Shown here: piece after piece, positions 23,817 to 33,116 of the stretch
Numbering within the stretch: the first letter of the stretch is position 1
Layout: the number at the start of each line of letters is the position of its first letter
Source of the DNA: Anaerolineales bacterium
Lineage (GTDB): Bacteria > Chloroflexota > Anaerolineae > Anaerolineales > UBA11579
Direction of reading: 5' to 3'
Assembly: GCA_020059485.1 (NCBI GenBank)
Contig: JAGVCA010000031.1
Coordinates: 1 to 57,104 of the forward strand
DNA: 57,104 nucleotides
The notes under the pieces: generated by a model
The model's input: the letters and a program-made list of their open reading frames with translations, nothing else
Told to the model about the DNA's origin: nothing
The model's database searches: none
Made by a program: the position numbers and the translations under genes

Positions 23817-25055
23817 ATGCAAGGATTTGACCCTGTCTTCGCTGTCTCCGAATGGCTGCGGGAACTACTACTGGGCTGGGGCGCCTCGGAACTGGTCACC
23901 AGAGTGACGCTGCAGTTCATCGGGGCGTTCGTCGTGGGTATGGGCATCATGCTTATCTTTGTGGTACTCACCTGGGTGGAACGCAAGGGCGCAGCCCGCT
24001 TCCAGGACCGCATCGGCCCGAACCGGGTCGGCCCGTATGGGGTGATCCAGCCGATCGCCGATGCGCTCAAGATGCTGACCAAAGAAGATACCCGGCCAAA
24101 AGGCGCGGATGCGTTCAGCTATGTACTGGCCCCGATCGTGGCCGTTTTTTCCGTGCTGATGGCCTGGGCGGTGATCCCCTTTACCGAGAAATGGATCGGC
24201 GCAGACCTGAGCGTCGGGATCCTGTACATTGCGGCGGTCGGCTCATTCAGCATTGTGGCCGTGATGATGGCCGGCTGGTCCTCGAATAATAAATATTCGC
24301 TGATCGGGGCCTTTCGCGGCGTTGCCCAGCTGATCTCGTATGAGGTGCCGCTGTTCCTCTCGCTGCTGGTGCCGGTATTCCTGGCGCGCAGTATGGGCGT
24401 GAATTCGATCGTCAATGCCCAGGGTGCGGAGAACGGTGGGGTCTGGTTCATCCTGATGGCGCCGCTGGCGGCGATCATCTATTTCGTCAGTTCGATGGCG
24501 GAGGTCGGACGGGCTCCCTTCGATCTGCTGGAAGCCGAATCCGAACTGGTGGCCGGCTACCACGTTGAATATTCCGGTATCAAATTCGGCCTGTTCCAGG
24601 CCGCCGAGTTCCTGCACTCGTTCACTTTTGCCGCCCTGATGGCGATCCTGTTCTTCGGCGGCTGGCGCGGGCCGGGGCCGGATGTCTGGTACCTGCAGTT
24701 GTTCTGGTTCTTCTTGAAGACCAGCGTGTTCTACCTGATGATCATCTGGTCGCGTCTGACCTTCCCGCGCGTCCGCATCGACCAGCTGATGAACCTGAAT
24801 TGGAAGTTCATGGTGCCTGTTTCGCTGATCTTGCTGATGGGCATGCCGCTGATCGAATACGCCGCACGCGGCGCGGATAACTGGGTGCGGGTCGCTTCGC
24901 ACAGCAGTTTCAACATTGTGCTGTTCGTGGTCTCGTTTGCCCTGGCTGCCCGCTCCGACCGCAAAACCCAAACCCGTGAGCGGGTCCGCTTTGAGGGCCG
25001 TCCTGTGGCGGTGATGCCGAAAACACCCGCTGCCGAAGAAGAACCGGCTGCGTGA
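23817..25055 (+). CDS. nuoH: NADH-quinone oxidoreductase subunit H
   Basis: NuoH forms most of the quinone-access channel. The 412-residue protein has about eight or nine helices and the family signatures TWVERKGAARFQDRIGPNRVGPYGVIQPIADALKMLTKED and EVGRAPFDLLEAESELVAGYHVEYSG. The C-terminal 40 residues (ALAARSDRKTQTRER and on) form a soluble Glu/Ala/Pro-rich tail that makes the protein longer than the usual 320-350. Start ATG 23817 follows AGGAG. Its end overlaps the region of nuoJ's ribosome site. Confidence 0.95.
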   Translation: MQGFDPVFAVSEWLRELLLGWGASELVTRVTLQFIGAFVVGMGIMLIFVVLTWVERKGAARFQDRIGPNRVGPYGVIQPIADALKMLTKEDTRPKGADAFSYVLAPIVAVFSVLMAWAVIPFTEKWIGADLSVGILYIAAVGSFSIVAVMMAGWSSNNKYSLIGAFRGVAQLISYEVPLFLSLLVPVFLARSMGVNSIVNAQGAENGGVWFILMAPLAAIIYFVSSMAEVGRAPFDLLEAESELVAGYHVEYSGIKFGLFQAAEFLHSFTFAALMAILFFGGWRGPGPDVWYLQLFWFFLKTSVFYLMIIWSRLTFPRVRIDQLMNLNWKFMVPVSLILLMGMPLIEYAARGADNWVRVASHSSFNIVLFVVSFALAARSDRKTQTRERVRFEGRPVAVMPKTPAAEEEPAA

Positions 25056-25069
25056 GTGAGGAGTCGTTG

Positions 25070-25594
25070 ATGGAACCGATCCAAATCGTCTTTCTGATTG
25101 GCGCTGCGCTGGTGGTGGTGTCGGCCGTGATGGTTGTTACCCGCCGCAACCTGATCCACGCGGCCCTCTACCTGATCCTGACCCTGTTTGGGGTGGCGGT
25201 GATCTTTGTGCTGCTGCAGGCTTATTACTGGGCGGTGATCCAGGTGGTGGTCTATATCGGCGCCATCGCGATCCTGATCATTATGGCGATCATGGTGACC
25301 CGCGATGTCACCGGCGAAACGGTCGAACCTTTCAACCGGAACCTGATCGGGGCGGCTTTGCTGGGTGTCATGGCGGCCGGTGTGCTGATCTGGTCACTTT
25401 CGGACTGGCCGGGATTCTCGGCTCTGGCTCCGGCAGCGGAGACTGGCGAGATTGTGGTGCAGGACCTGGGGGTGCAGTTGTTCAGCGCCGAGGGCTACCT
25501 CCTCCCGACCATTCTGGCCTCTGTGCTGCTGCTGGCAGCGCTGATCGCGGCCATCCGGATCGCTTTCCCGAATGAGACTGAGGAGGACAACTAA
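25070..25594 (+). CDS. nuoJ: NADH-quinone oxidoreductase subunit J
   Basis: NuoJ is a five-helix membrane subunit whose TM3 takes part in coupling. The 174-residue product shows VTRRNLIHAALYLILTLFGVAVIFVLLQAYYWAVIQVVVYIGAIAILIIMAIMVT, the family core. A GTG at 25052 overlaps the nuoH stop, but ATG 25070, 8 nt after GAGGAG, is the better start. nuoK begins 1 bp after its stop. Confidence 0.93.
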   Translation: MEPIQIVFLIGAALVVVSAVMVVTRRNLIHAALYLILTLFGVAVIFVLLQAYYWAVIQVVVYIGAIAILIIMAIMVTRDVTGETVEPFNRNLIGAALLGVMAAGVLIWSLSDWPGFSALAPAAETGEIVVQDLGVQLFSAEGYLLPTILASVLLLAALIAAIRIAFPNETEEDN

Positions 25595-25595
25595 G

Positions 25596-25904
25596 ATGAT
25601 CCCGCTTTCCTGGTACCTGATCCTGGCAGCGATCCTCTTCGGGGTCGGTCTGTTTGGTGTGCTGGCACGCAAGAATGTGATCGCCATCCTCCTGGGCATT
25701 GAACTAATGTTGAATGCCGTCAATATCAACCTGCTGGCCTTCTGGCGCTACCTGACGCCGGAAGACGTCACTGGCCAGATCTTCACTGTGATGGTTTTTG
25801 TGGTGGCAGCGGCAGAGGTGGCGGTCGGTTTGGCGCTGGTGATCTCGGTCTGGCGGCGGCGCGCGACTGCCTATGCCGATGAACTGGATCTGCTGAAGTG
25901 GTAG
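25596..25904 (+). CDS. nuoK: NADH-quinone oxidoreductase subunit K
   Basis: A 102-residue three-helix subunit homologous to MrpC of the Mrp antiporters. It carries the family patterns FGVGLFGVLARKNVIAILLGIELMLNAVNINLLAF (with the two conserved membrane Glu, including GIELMLNA and AAAEVAVGLALV). ATG 25596 follows the nuoJ stop directly; the ribosome site GAGGAGG lies in the end of nuoJ. Confidence 0.95.
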   Translation: MIPLSWYLILAAILFGVGLFGVLARKNVIAILLGIELMLNAVNINLLAFWRYLTPEDVTGQIFTVMVFVVAAAEVAVGLALVISVWRRRATAYADELDLLKW

Positions 25905-25932
25905 CTAATTACATTATGACAGGGTTGCACTT

Positions 25933-28119
25933 ATGGAACTAAACGATTTGTTGATCTGGTTGCTCCCCGTACCGCCATTGCTGGCTTTCTTCGTGATCTT
26001 GCTGTTGGCCAATCGCAGCAACCGTGCCAGCTGGATGATCGGGGTCGGGGCGGCGGCGCTGTCCTTCCTCGGCAGCATGGTGGTCTTTGTCCGGGCGCTT
26101 GGCACCGAACATCTGGGCGAACATCCGCTTGGCTCGTCCCTTGATTGGCTGCCGCTGAATGGGGGATTCTTCCGGATTGGCGTGATGGTCGACCCGCTCT
26201 CGGCGGTTGTGCTGTTCTTCGTCGCCATCACCGTCCTGATGATCTTCATTTACAGCGTCGGCTACCACAACTGGGGCCAGCCGAAAGGCGACCATGACCA
26301 GAAAGGTCTGCCGCCGCATGGCGCGACGGTCGAAGTACACGGCCACAAACATGTGGTGCCTTCGATCGAGCCAATGTTTGCCCGCTTCTTTGCCTTTATC
26401 GGGCTGTTCGCCTTTGGGATGTTTACGCTGGTGCTGGCAGATAACCTGCTGTTGCTGTTCATCGGCTGGGAGATCATGGGCCTGTGCTCGTACCTGCTGA
26501 TCGGGTTCTGGTACGGCAAGCCCTCCGCCCGGGATGCAATGATCAAAGCCTTCATGACCACCCGCGTCGGCGATGTCTTCATGCTGCTCGGCATTGCGCT
26601 GCTGTACACTACCACCGGCACGCTCTCTTTCCGGGCGATCCTGTTCGATGAGAGCGTTCTGACCGTCCTCGCTTCCGCTGACTCCCACGTGCTGGGCTTC
26701 TCGGTGGCCGGGCTGGCCGGGATCCTGCTGTTCATCGGCACGGTCGGCAAATCGGCTCAGTTCCCGTTGCATGTCTGGCTCCCGGATGCGATGGAAGGCC
26801 CGACCCCGGTCTCGGCCATGATCCATGCCGCTGCGATGGTCTCGGCCGGCGTGTACATGATCATCCGGATGTTCCCGCTGATGGCGGCCGGGATGGACCA
26901 CGGCCACCTGACCTCGCCGATGCTGGCGATGGCCGCGATCGGCGCATTTACCGCTCTGTTTGCTGCCACGATCGCCCTGGCGCAGAACGACATCAAGCGC
27001 GTGCTGGCCTATTCCACCATTTCCCAATTGGGTTATATGGTGGCCGCGCTGGGGATCGGCGCGTATGTCGCCGCCGCCTTCCACCTGGTGACGCACGCTT
27101 TCTTCAAAGCGCTGCTGTTCCTCGGGTCCGGCTCGGTGATCCACGGGATGGAGCACGGTGTGCTGCACACCAGCAACCACCATGTGGACCCCCAGGACAT
27201 GTACAACATGGGCGGGCTGCGCAGCAAGATGCCCCGCACTTTCTGGACTTTCCTGATCGGCGGCCTGGCCCTCTCCGGGTTCCCGCTGGTCACTGCCGGT
27301 TTCTGGTCCAAGGATGAGATCCTGGCTGATGCCTGGGCGCATGGACACCTGATCGTATTTGCTTTCCTGGCAATTGCCGCCTTTCTGACCGCCTTCTACA
27401 CCATGCGCCAGATCACCCTGACATTCCTCGGCAAGCCCCGCACCAAAGAAGCCGAGCATGCCCATGAAACCAGCCTGTGGATGACCGCGCCGCTGATGGT
27501 GCTTTCTGTCTTTGCCATCGGCTTTGGCTGGGTCGGGATCCCGGAAAAATTCCCGATCCTGGGAGGTTTCTCCAACAACTGGTTTCACCATTTTATCGGG
27601 CACAGCCTGCCAGAATGGCTGTACGCCGAAGCGCCGGAATTCAGCTGGGTGCCGTTGGGCGTCTCGCTGGTCGTGGCGCTGGGCGGCCTCGGCCTCGGTT
27701 ACCTGGTGTACCGAAATGTGCCCTCCGCCGAGGAAGACCCGCTGCGCAAGGCGCTCGGGCCGTTGCACCGTGTGCTGCAGAACAAATACTACTTCGATGA
27801 GGCCTACGACTTCCTGTTCATCCGATCGTCCCGCTGGCTGGCAGAGCAGTTTGTGTTCCTCATCATGGACCGCAAGCTGATCGACGGCTTACTGCACCTG
27901 GTCGCCCGGGTAACGTTCTGGCTGGGCGGCATCTTCCGGAACTACTTCGATATCCCGGTGATCAACCAGTTTATCGGCGATACGCTTGGTGGCGCGGTGC
28001 CGCAGTGGTTTGGCAAGCAGCTGCGCAAAGTGCAGACCGGTGTGGTCCAGACATATATGATCCTGGCGATGCTGGTGGCATTCGGCGGGTTGTTCATCTT
28101 TATGTTCATCACGCGGTGA
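25933..28119 (+). CDS. nuoL: NADH-quinone oxidoreductase subunit L
   Basis: NuoL is the distal antiporter-like subunit with the long lateral helix. At 728 residues it is longer than E. coli NuoL (613). The antiporter core is clear: MIFIYSVGYHNWG near 100, FFAFIGLFAFGMFTLVLADNLLLLFIGWEIMGLCSYLLIGFW, and TVGKSAQFPLHVWLPDAMEGPTPVSAMIHAA with its Lys and Glu. A His-rich insert (GHKHVV) lies near residue 135. The C-terminal region (about 600-728) has an amphipathic helix and a last transmembrane helix. The extra length is of interest given the doubled nuoM. Confidence 0.95.
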   Translation: MELNDLLIWLLPVPPLLAFFVILLLANRSNRASWMIGVGAAALSFLGSMVVFVRALGTEHLGEHPLGSSLDWLPLNGGFFRIGVMVDPLSAVVLFFVAITVLMIFIYSVGYHNWGQPKGDHDQKGLPPHGATVEVHGHKHVVPSIEPMFARFFAFIGLFAFGMFTLVLADNLLLLFIGWEIMGLCSYLLIGFWYGKPSARDAMIKAFMTTRVGDVFMLLGIALLYTTTGTLSFRAILFDESVLTVLASADSHVLGFSVAGLAGILLFIGTVGKSAQFPLHVWLPDAMEGPTPVSAMIHAAAMVSAGVYMIIRMFPLMAAGMDHGHLTSPMLAMAAIGAFTALFAATIALAQNDIKRVLAYSTISQLGYMVAALGIGAYVAAAFHLVTHAFFKALLFLGSGSVIHGMEHGVLHTSNHHVDPQDMYNMGGLRSKMPRTFWTFLIGGLALSGFPLVTAGFWSKDEILADAWAHGHLIVFAFLAIAAFLTAFYTMRQITLTFLGKPRTKEAEHAHETSLWMTAPLMVLSVFAIGFGWVGIPEKFPILGGFSNNWFHHFIGHSLPEWLYAEAPEFSWVPLGVSLVVALGGLGLGYLVYRNVPSAEEDPLRKALGPLHRVLQNKYYFDEAYDFLFIRSSRWLAEQFVFLIMDRKLIDGLLHLVARVTFWLGGIFRNYFDIPVINQFIGDTLGGAVPQWFGKQLRKVQTGVVQTYMILAMLVAFGGLFIFMFITR

Positions 28120-28129
28120 CAGGAGCGAT

Positions 28130-29704
28130 ATGATGGAAAATTCTTTGCTGACGATCATCCTGTTTGCTCCAACGATTGCTGCGCTGATCACGCTGCTACT
28201 TCCAAAGGATTCCAGGAAACTGGTCCGCTGGTGGGCACTGGCTGCCAGCCTCGTCCCGCTGGCATTCGCCCTGGTGGCCTGGTTCGGATTTGAGAGTGCG
28301 GTTGTCGATCCCAACGGATATAAATATGTCATCATCGCCCCGTGGTACGAGGCGATTGGCTCGTCCTACCATCTCGGCATGGACGGCCTCTCGCTGACCA
28401 TGGTGCTGCTGACCACTTTGCTGATCCCGCTGGCCATCCTGGCCTCCTTTGGCATTGATGACAAGGTGCGGATGTACATGGCATTGTTCCTGTTCCTGGA
28501 GACCGGCATGCTGGGCGTATTTCTCTCGCTCGACCTGCTGCTGTTCTTCGTCTTCTGGGAGATCGGCCTGGTGCCGATGTATTTCCTCATCAACCAGTGG
28601 GGCAGCCCGAAAGGTGAACGCGAACTGTGGGGCGGGTTGAAGATCGCCAACCGCACGTATGCTTCCTTCAAATTCATGATCTACACCATGGCGGGCTCGC
28701 TCGGTCTGCTGCTGGCCATCCAGATGCTCGGCGTGGTTTTCAAGACCTTCGACCTGCCCTACATCATCCAGCAGTGGAATGCCTTGGCCCCCAATGACCT
28801 GATCCTGGGCGGGTTCACCACCGTCGGGACCGCCAAGACCGTCGCTTTCTGGGCTTTCACCATCGCTTTCGCCCTCAAAGTGCCGGTCTGGCCATTCCAT
28901 ACCTGGCTGCCGGATGCCCACACCGAAGCCCCGACCGCCGGCTCGATGATCCTGGCAGGTGTGCTGCTCAAACTGGGTGCCTTTGGCTTCCTGCGCTTTG
29001 TGCTGCCGCTCTATCCCGAGCAAGCCCAGGCCGGGGCCAATATCCTGGCCGGACTGGCGACTGCCGCGATCGTCTTCGGAGCATTTGCCGCCTTCGGGCA
29101 GCGGGACTTCAAACGGCTAGTGGCTTATTCTTCTGTCAATCATATGGGTTTTGTGCTGCTGGGGATCGCGGCCGCGGCTCAGGAAATGGGTACACAATCC
29201 GCCACCATCGCCCTGAACGGCGCGGTGCTGCAGATGTTCAACCACGGGCTGTCGGCGGCCGGGATGTTCTTCCTGGTCGGGGTGGTCTATGACCGCATCC
29301 ACACCCGTAACCTGGACGAGATGGGCGGGTACTTCCCGCTGATACCGGTATATGGCGGGGTGCTGATCTTCACCTCGATGGCCTCGCTTGGCCTGCCCGG
29401 GCTGAACGGCTTCGTTTCGGAATTCCTGGTGGTGCGGGGTGCCTGGGATATTTTCCCGGTCTGGACCGCCCTCAGCATGCTCGGCCTGCTGTTCACCGGG
29501 GCGTATATCCTCAAGGGGATCGCCAAGAGCCTGCATGGCCCGCTCAACCAAACGCACTCCCAGCACCTCGGCGAGATCAGCAAGCGCGAGCTGGCGGTTA
29601 TCGCACCGCTGATGGTGCTGATGCTGTGGCTGGGCGTGTGGCCTGGCTGGCTGCTGGGTGTGATCGACAAAGCCATGATCGCGCTGCAGAGCGCGATTGG
29701 TTAG
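28130..29704 (+). CDS. nuoM: NADH-quinone oxidoreductase subunit M, copy 1
   Basis: An antiporter-like proton-pumping subunit of 524 residues, with about 14 helices. Family motifs include YHLGMDGLSLTMVLLTTLLIPLAIL, LLLFFVFWEIGLVPMYFLINQWG, and KVPVWPFHTWLPDAHTEAPTAGSMILAGVLLKLGAFG with the central Lys. NHMGFVLLGIA near 340 and the C-terminal GPLNQTH segment are also typical. The start is ATG 28130 or 28133. It is followed 9 bp later by a second nuoM. Confidence 0.94.
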   Translation: MMENSLLTIILFAPTIAALITLLLPKDSRKLVRWWALAASLVPLAFALVAWFGFESAVVDPNGYKYVIIAPWYEAIGSSYHLGMDGLSLTMVLLTTLLIPLAILASFGIDDKVRMYMALFLFLETGMLGVFLSLDLLLFFVFWEIGLVPMYFLINQWGSPKGERELWGGLKIANRTYASFKFMIYTMAGSLGLLLAIQMLGVVFKTFDLPYIIQQWNALAPNDLILGGFTTVGTAKTVAFWAFTIAFALKVPVWPFHTWLPDAHTEAPTAGSMILAGVLLKLGAFGFLRFVLPLYPEQAQAGANILAGLATAAIVFGAFAAFGQRDFKRLVAYSSVNHMGFVLLGIAAAAQEMGTQSATIALNGAVLQMFNHGLSAAGMFFLVGVVYDRIHTRNLDEMGGYFPLIPVYGGVLIFTSMASLGLPGLNGFVSEFLVVRGAWDIFPVWTALSMLGLLFTGAYILKGIAKSLHGPLNQTHSQHLGEISKRELAVIAPLMVLMLWLGVWPGWLLGVIDKAMIALQSAIG

Positions 29705-29713
29705 GAACGAACT

Positions 29714-31303
29714 ATGAGCATACAAGACTTCCCAATCATCAGCGTGATCGTGTTCCTGCCGGCAGCAGTGGGCTTGTTGCTGATGCTGGTCCCGAAAGAC
29801 CGGGACAAGCTGGCCTATAATATCGCTCTCGCCGCCGGGCTGGTGACCTTCCTGCTCAGCATCGTAGTCTATGTCAGTTTCGACCAGCCGCTGGCAATCT
29901 CGGTCAATGAGCGGCTGGCGTCCGGGGAATTGCTGCCCGCCTCCGAGATCTACCAGTTCTACGATGAGTTCGATTGGCTGCCGGCGCTGGGGATCAGCTT
30001 CAAGGTCGGTGTGGACGGCATGTCCACCCCGCTGGTGCTGCTGACCGGCCTGGTGATGTTCACCGGCGTGATCATCTCTCAGCGCATCGAGGAACGCAAA
30101 CGGGAGTTCTTTGTCTTCCTGTTCATCCTGGCCTCGGGCGTGTTTGGTGTGTTTGTCTCCCTGGATATGTTTGCCCTGTTCTTCTTCTACGAGATTGCGG
30201 TCTTCCCGATGTACCTGCTGATCGCCATCTGGGGCTGGAAGCAGACCCGGGAATACGCCGCCATGAAATTGACCCTGTATCTGGTGATCGGTTCGGTGGT
30301 GGCGCTGGTCGGAGCGCTGGCGATGTTCTTCGCCGCTGGCGGCACAACTTTCGATATGGTCACGCTTGAGCGGGCCAATTTCCCCCGCGATTTCCAGATC
30401 CTGTGGTTCCCGTTCGTCTTTATCGGTTTTGCCATATTGGGCGGTATCTTCCCGTTCCACAACTGGTCGCCGGACGGCCACGTGGCCGCGCCGACCGCCG
30501 TTTCGATGTTTCACGCCGGCGTGCTGATGAAGCTTGGCGCGTTCGCCGCGTTGCGGATCGGCATCATGCTGCTGCCGGAAGGCGCAAAGTTCCACCTGCC
30601 GTGGATGATCCTGCTGACCCTGGTCAACGTGGTCTACGGCGCGTATATCGCCATGGTGCAGACCGACTTCAAGTATGTCATCGGTTTCTCCTCGGTCTCG
30701 CACATGGGGCTGGTGGTGATGGGCTTTGCCACCCTCAACCATGACGGGATGGTCGGCGCAGGGGTGCAGATGGTCTCGCACGGGGTGATGACGGCGCTCT
30801 TCTTTGCTGTCGTCGGTATGATCTACGACCAGGTGCACACCCGCCAACTGGATGAACTCGGGGGAATGGTCAAATATGTACCGCATGTCACGCTGGCGTT
30901 CATCGTCGGTGGCCTGGTCTCGATGGGCATGCCCGGCTTTTCCGGGTTCATCGCCGAGTTCCCAATCTTCATGGGTGTCTGGGGCGAGAAACCGTTCTGG
31001 AATGGACCTGTCTTTCCGGAGTGGTTGAATTTCCTGAATGGGGATAATAATTGGATCGCGATCGTGGCGGCTGTCTCGATCGTGATCACCGCAGCCTACA
31101 TCATCCGGCTGATCCGCAAGGTATTCTTCGGGGAATTCCCCAAGCAATTTGAGGGCCACATGCACGATGTCAATCCGAGCGAGAAACTGGCTCTGGGCTT
31201 GTTGGTGCTGGTCCTGGTCGGGATCGGCATCTTCCCCTCGGTGATAGTGCCGATGGTTGAGACCGGCGTCGAGCGGGTGTTGATCCTGCTGGGAGGTATG
31301 TAA
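29714..31303 (+). CDS. nuoM: NADH-quinone oxidoreductase subunit M, copy 2
   Basis: A second, divergent NuoM-type subunit of 529 residues. It has FKVGVDGMSTPLVLLTGLVMFTGVIIS, LDMFALFFFYEIAVFPMYLLIAIWG, and ILGGIFPFHNWSPDGHVAAPTAVSMFHAGVLMKLGAFA, with HTRQLDELGG later. It is only a distant match to copy 1, so this is not a recent tandem duplication. Two NuoM genes in one operon are the mark of the 2M type of complex I described for several bacteria, thought to hold one more proton pump. Confidence 0.94.
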   Translation: MSIQDFPIISVIVFLPAAVGLLLMLVPKDRDKLAYNIALAAGLVTFLLSIVVYVSFDQPLAISVNERLASGELLPASEIYQFYDEFDWLPALGISFKVGVDGMSTPLVLLTGLVMFTGVIISQRIEERKREFFVFLFILASGVFGVFVSLDMFALFFFYEIAVFPMYLLIAIWGWKQTREYAAMKLTLYLVIGSVVALVGALAMFFAAGGTTFDMVTLERANFPRDFQILWFPFVFIGFAILGGIFPFHNWSPDGHVAAPTAVSMFHAGVLMKLGAFAALRIGIMLLPEGAKFHLPWMILLTLVNVVYGAYIAMVQTDFKYVIGFSSVSHMGLVVMGFATLNHDGMVGAGVQMVSHGVMTALFFAVVGMIYDQVHTRQLDELGGMVKYVPHVTLAFIVGGLVSMGMPGFSGFIAEFPIFMGVWGEKPFWNGPVFPEWLNFLNGDNNWIAIVAAVSIVITAAYIIRLIRKVFFGEFPKQFEGHMHDVNPSEKLALGLLVLVLVGIGIFPSVIVPMVETGVERVLILLGGM

Positions 31304-31304
31304 G

Positions 31305-32726
31305 ATGGAGATCCTTGCCATTCTGCCCGAGATCAGCCTGGTGGTGTTCGCCGCCATCCTGATCATCATCGACCTGCGCCTGCCCAAAGGCCGCAAGGAA
31401 CTGCTGGCCTACATTACATTCGCCGGCTTGGCACTGATCTTCGTCTTGGCGATCCTGTTCAGCCGTCCGGCGGATGGCGGTGACCCAGCTATCTGGTTTG
31501 GGATGCTGCGGCACGACCTACTGGGATTCACCTTCCGGCTGGTGTTCCTGGCTGGCGCGGCTCTGACCAGCCTGCTGGCTGTCGAATGGGACTCGATTAG
31601 CAAGCGCGGCGAGTTCTACATCCTGCTGGTGTTCTCCACCCTGGGGATGAACCTGATGGCTTCCGCCGGCAACCTGGTGATGCTGTTCCTGGCAATCGAG
31701 ACCGCTTCGATCCCGCTGTACGCCATGGCGGGTTCCATGAAGGAAGACGACAAATCCACCGAGGCTGGCTTCAAGTACCTGTTGTTTGGCGCTATGACCT
31801 CGGCAGTGATGCTGTACGGCTTCAGCCTGATGTACGGCTTCTCTGGCACAGCGAACATTTATGCCCTGGCCGAGGCCTTCACTTCAGTGCCTTCGACGCC
31901 GCTGTTTGCCAGCCTGGTGCTGGTGCTGGTCGGGTTCGGCTTCAAGATCTCGATGTTCCCGCTGCAATTCTGGGCTCCGGACGTATACGAAGGCGCGCCC
32001 ACTCCGGTGACCGGGTTCCTCTCGACCGCCTCCAAAGCGGCCGGGTTCGCGGTGTTGGCCCGCGTACTGCTGGCGGTCTTCCCGCTGGCCGATTGGCAGA
32101 TCATCCTGGCAGTCCTCTCGGCGGTCACCATGACGCTCGGCAACCTGGTAGCGCTGTGGCAGAAGAACATCAAGCGCATGCTGGCCTATTCTTCCATTGC
32201 CCATGCCGGGTATATCCTGATGGCCTTGGCTGCCGGGACGGAGTTTGGCGTCAACAGCATGCTGTATTACATCATCACCTACCTGCTGACCAACCTGGCG
32301 GCTTTTGGCTTCGTGATCGTGTATTACCACCAGGCCGGCTCGGACGAGATCGAGTCTTACGCCGGGATGAGCCGCCGGAATGCCTGGCTGGCCTTCGGAA
32401 TGCTGTTCACTTTCCTGTCCCTCGGTGGAATCCCGCCGCTGGGCGGGTTCTTTGCCAAGGTGCTGGTCTTCTCGGCCGCCATCGATGCCGGGCTGGTCTG
32501 GCTGGCGGTGATCGGTGTGCTGAATGCGGTCATCGGCCTGTACTACTACCTGAACGTGCTCAAGGTGGTTTACCTCAAGCGCCAGCCGGGTGACGAGATC
32601 CCGATGCGGATCAATCCGGTGCACGGGATCGTGCTGGTGGTGTGCGTGATCGGCGTAGTGCTGATGGGTACGCTGATGGCGCCCTGGTTCCGGCTGACGG
32701 CCGAAGCCGCCAGGTCGATATTTTAG
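31305..32726 (+). CDS. nuoN: NADH-quinone oxidoreductase subunit N
   Basis: The third antiporter-like subunit, next to the quinone end of the membrane arm. The 473-residue product shows about 14 helices, with MLFLAIETASIPLYAMAGSMKEDDKSTEAGFKYLLFGAMTSAVMLYG, FGFKISMFPLQFWAPDVYEGAPTPVTGFLSTASKAAGF and AYSSIAHAGYILMALA. It begins 1 bp after nuoM copy 2. It ends the complex I genes; the next promoter belongs to the ATP synthase genes. Confidence 0.95.
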   Translation: MEILAILPEISLVVFAAILIIIDLRLPKGRKELLAYITFAGLALIFVLAILFSRPADGGDPAIWFGMLRHDLLGFTFRLVFLAGAALTSLLAVEWDSISKRGEFYILLVFSTLGMNLMASAGNLVMLFLAIETASIPLYAMAGSMKEDDKSTEAGFKYLLFGAMTSAVMLYGFSLMYGFSGTANIYALAEAFTSVPSTPLFASLVLVLVGFGFKISMFPLQFWAPDVYEGAPTPVTGFLSTASKAAGFAVLARVLLAVFPLADWQIILAVLSAVTMTLGNLVALWQKNIKRMLAYSSIAHAGYILMALAAGTEFGVNSMLYYIITYLLTNLAAFGFVIVYYHQAGSDEIESYAGMSRRNAWLAFGMLFTFLSLGGIPPLGGFFAKVLVFSAAIDAGLVWLAVIGVLNAVIGLYYYLNVLKVVYLKRQPGDEIPMRINPVHGIVLVVCVIGVVLMGTLMAPWFRLTAEAARSIF

Positions 32727-32754
32727 TCTCGCAAACGACGGAAAAGTGCCTTTG

Positions 32755-32783
32755 TTGACGCATGTTTTCTTTGTTGTTATAAT
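32755..32783 (+). promoter_or_regulatory. Promoter of the atp (Fo) operon
   Basis: TTGACG (32755-32760), 17 bp, TATAAT (32778-32783). The predicted start of transcription (about 32790) is only a few bases before the GTG start of atpZ, so translation is probably near-leaderless. Confidence 0.85.
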
Positions 32784-32792
32784 TTCCGGGCC

Positions 32793-33116
32793 GTGACCGA
32801 GACAAACAAGCAACCGACCAAACAGAATTTACAGCAGCACATCCTGAAGGCTGGTCTGTATGGCGGGTTGTTGAATGGTTGTGCGATCATCCTGATCCTT
32901 GGGGCGGCGGTCGGTCTTGGTCTATGGTTAGACGCCGCCTTTGACACTGGTAAGAGAATTTTTACATTCGGTCTGGTGCTGGTCAGCGTGCCGGTAACAT
33001 TTGTGGCTGTCTATTATATTGGCCGCTGGATCTCTGCCCGGATGGCGCCGCCCCAGGTGGAGCCAAAACCAGATCCGATTGATTTTCTGGAGGAACATGA
33101 CCGTGGAAAAAACTGA
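32793..33116 (+). CDS. atpZ: AtpZ/AtpI-family protein
   Basis: A 107-residue membrane protein with two helices (about 26-50 and 59-83) and a charged tail. Proteins of this AtpI/AtpZ group are the first gene of atp operons and are linked to c-ring assembly or Mg/Ca transport. The position ahead of atpB and a match in helix layout (LYGGLLNGCAIILILGAAVGLGLWLDAAFDTG) support it. The start is GTG 32793 with no clear ribosome site, in line with a leaderless start. It overlaps atpB by 20 bp. Confidence 0.8.
   Translation: MTETNKQPTKQNLQQHILKAGLYGGLLNGCAIILILGAAVGLGLWLDAAFDTGKRIFTFGLVLVSVPVTFVAVYYIGRWISARMAPPQVEPKPDPIDFLEEHDRGKN

Noticed and set aside
25939-27768. 609-codon open frame on the minus strand opposite nuoL
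   Set aside because: A shadow frame of a GC-rich gene; composition is His/Gln/Asp-rich without domains, and nuoL on the other strand is certain.
29117-31396. 759-codon open frame on the minus strand opposite both nuoM genes
   Set aside because: The same shadow effect; it crosses the boundary between two real genes.
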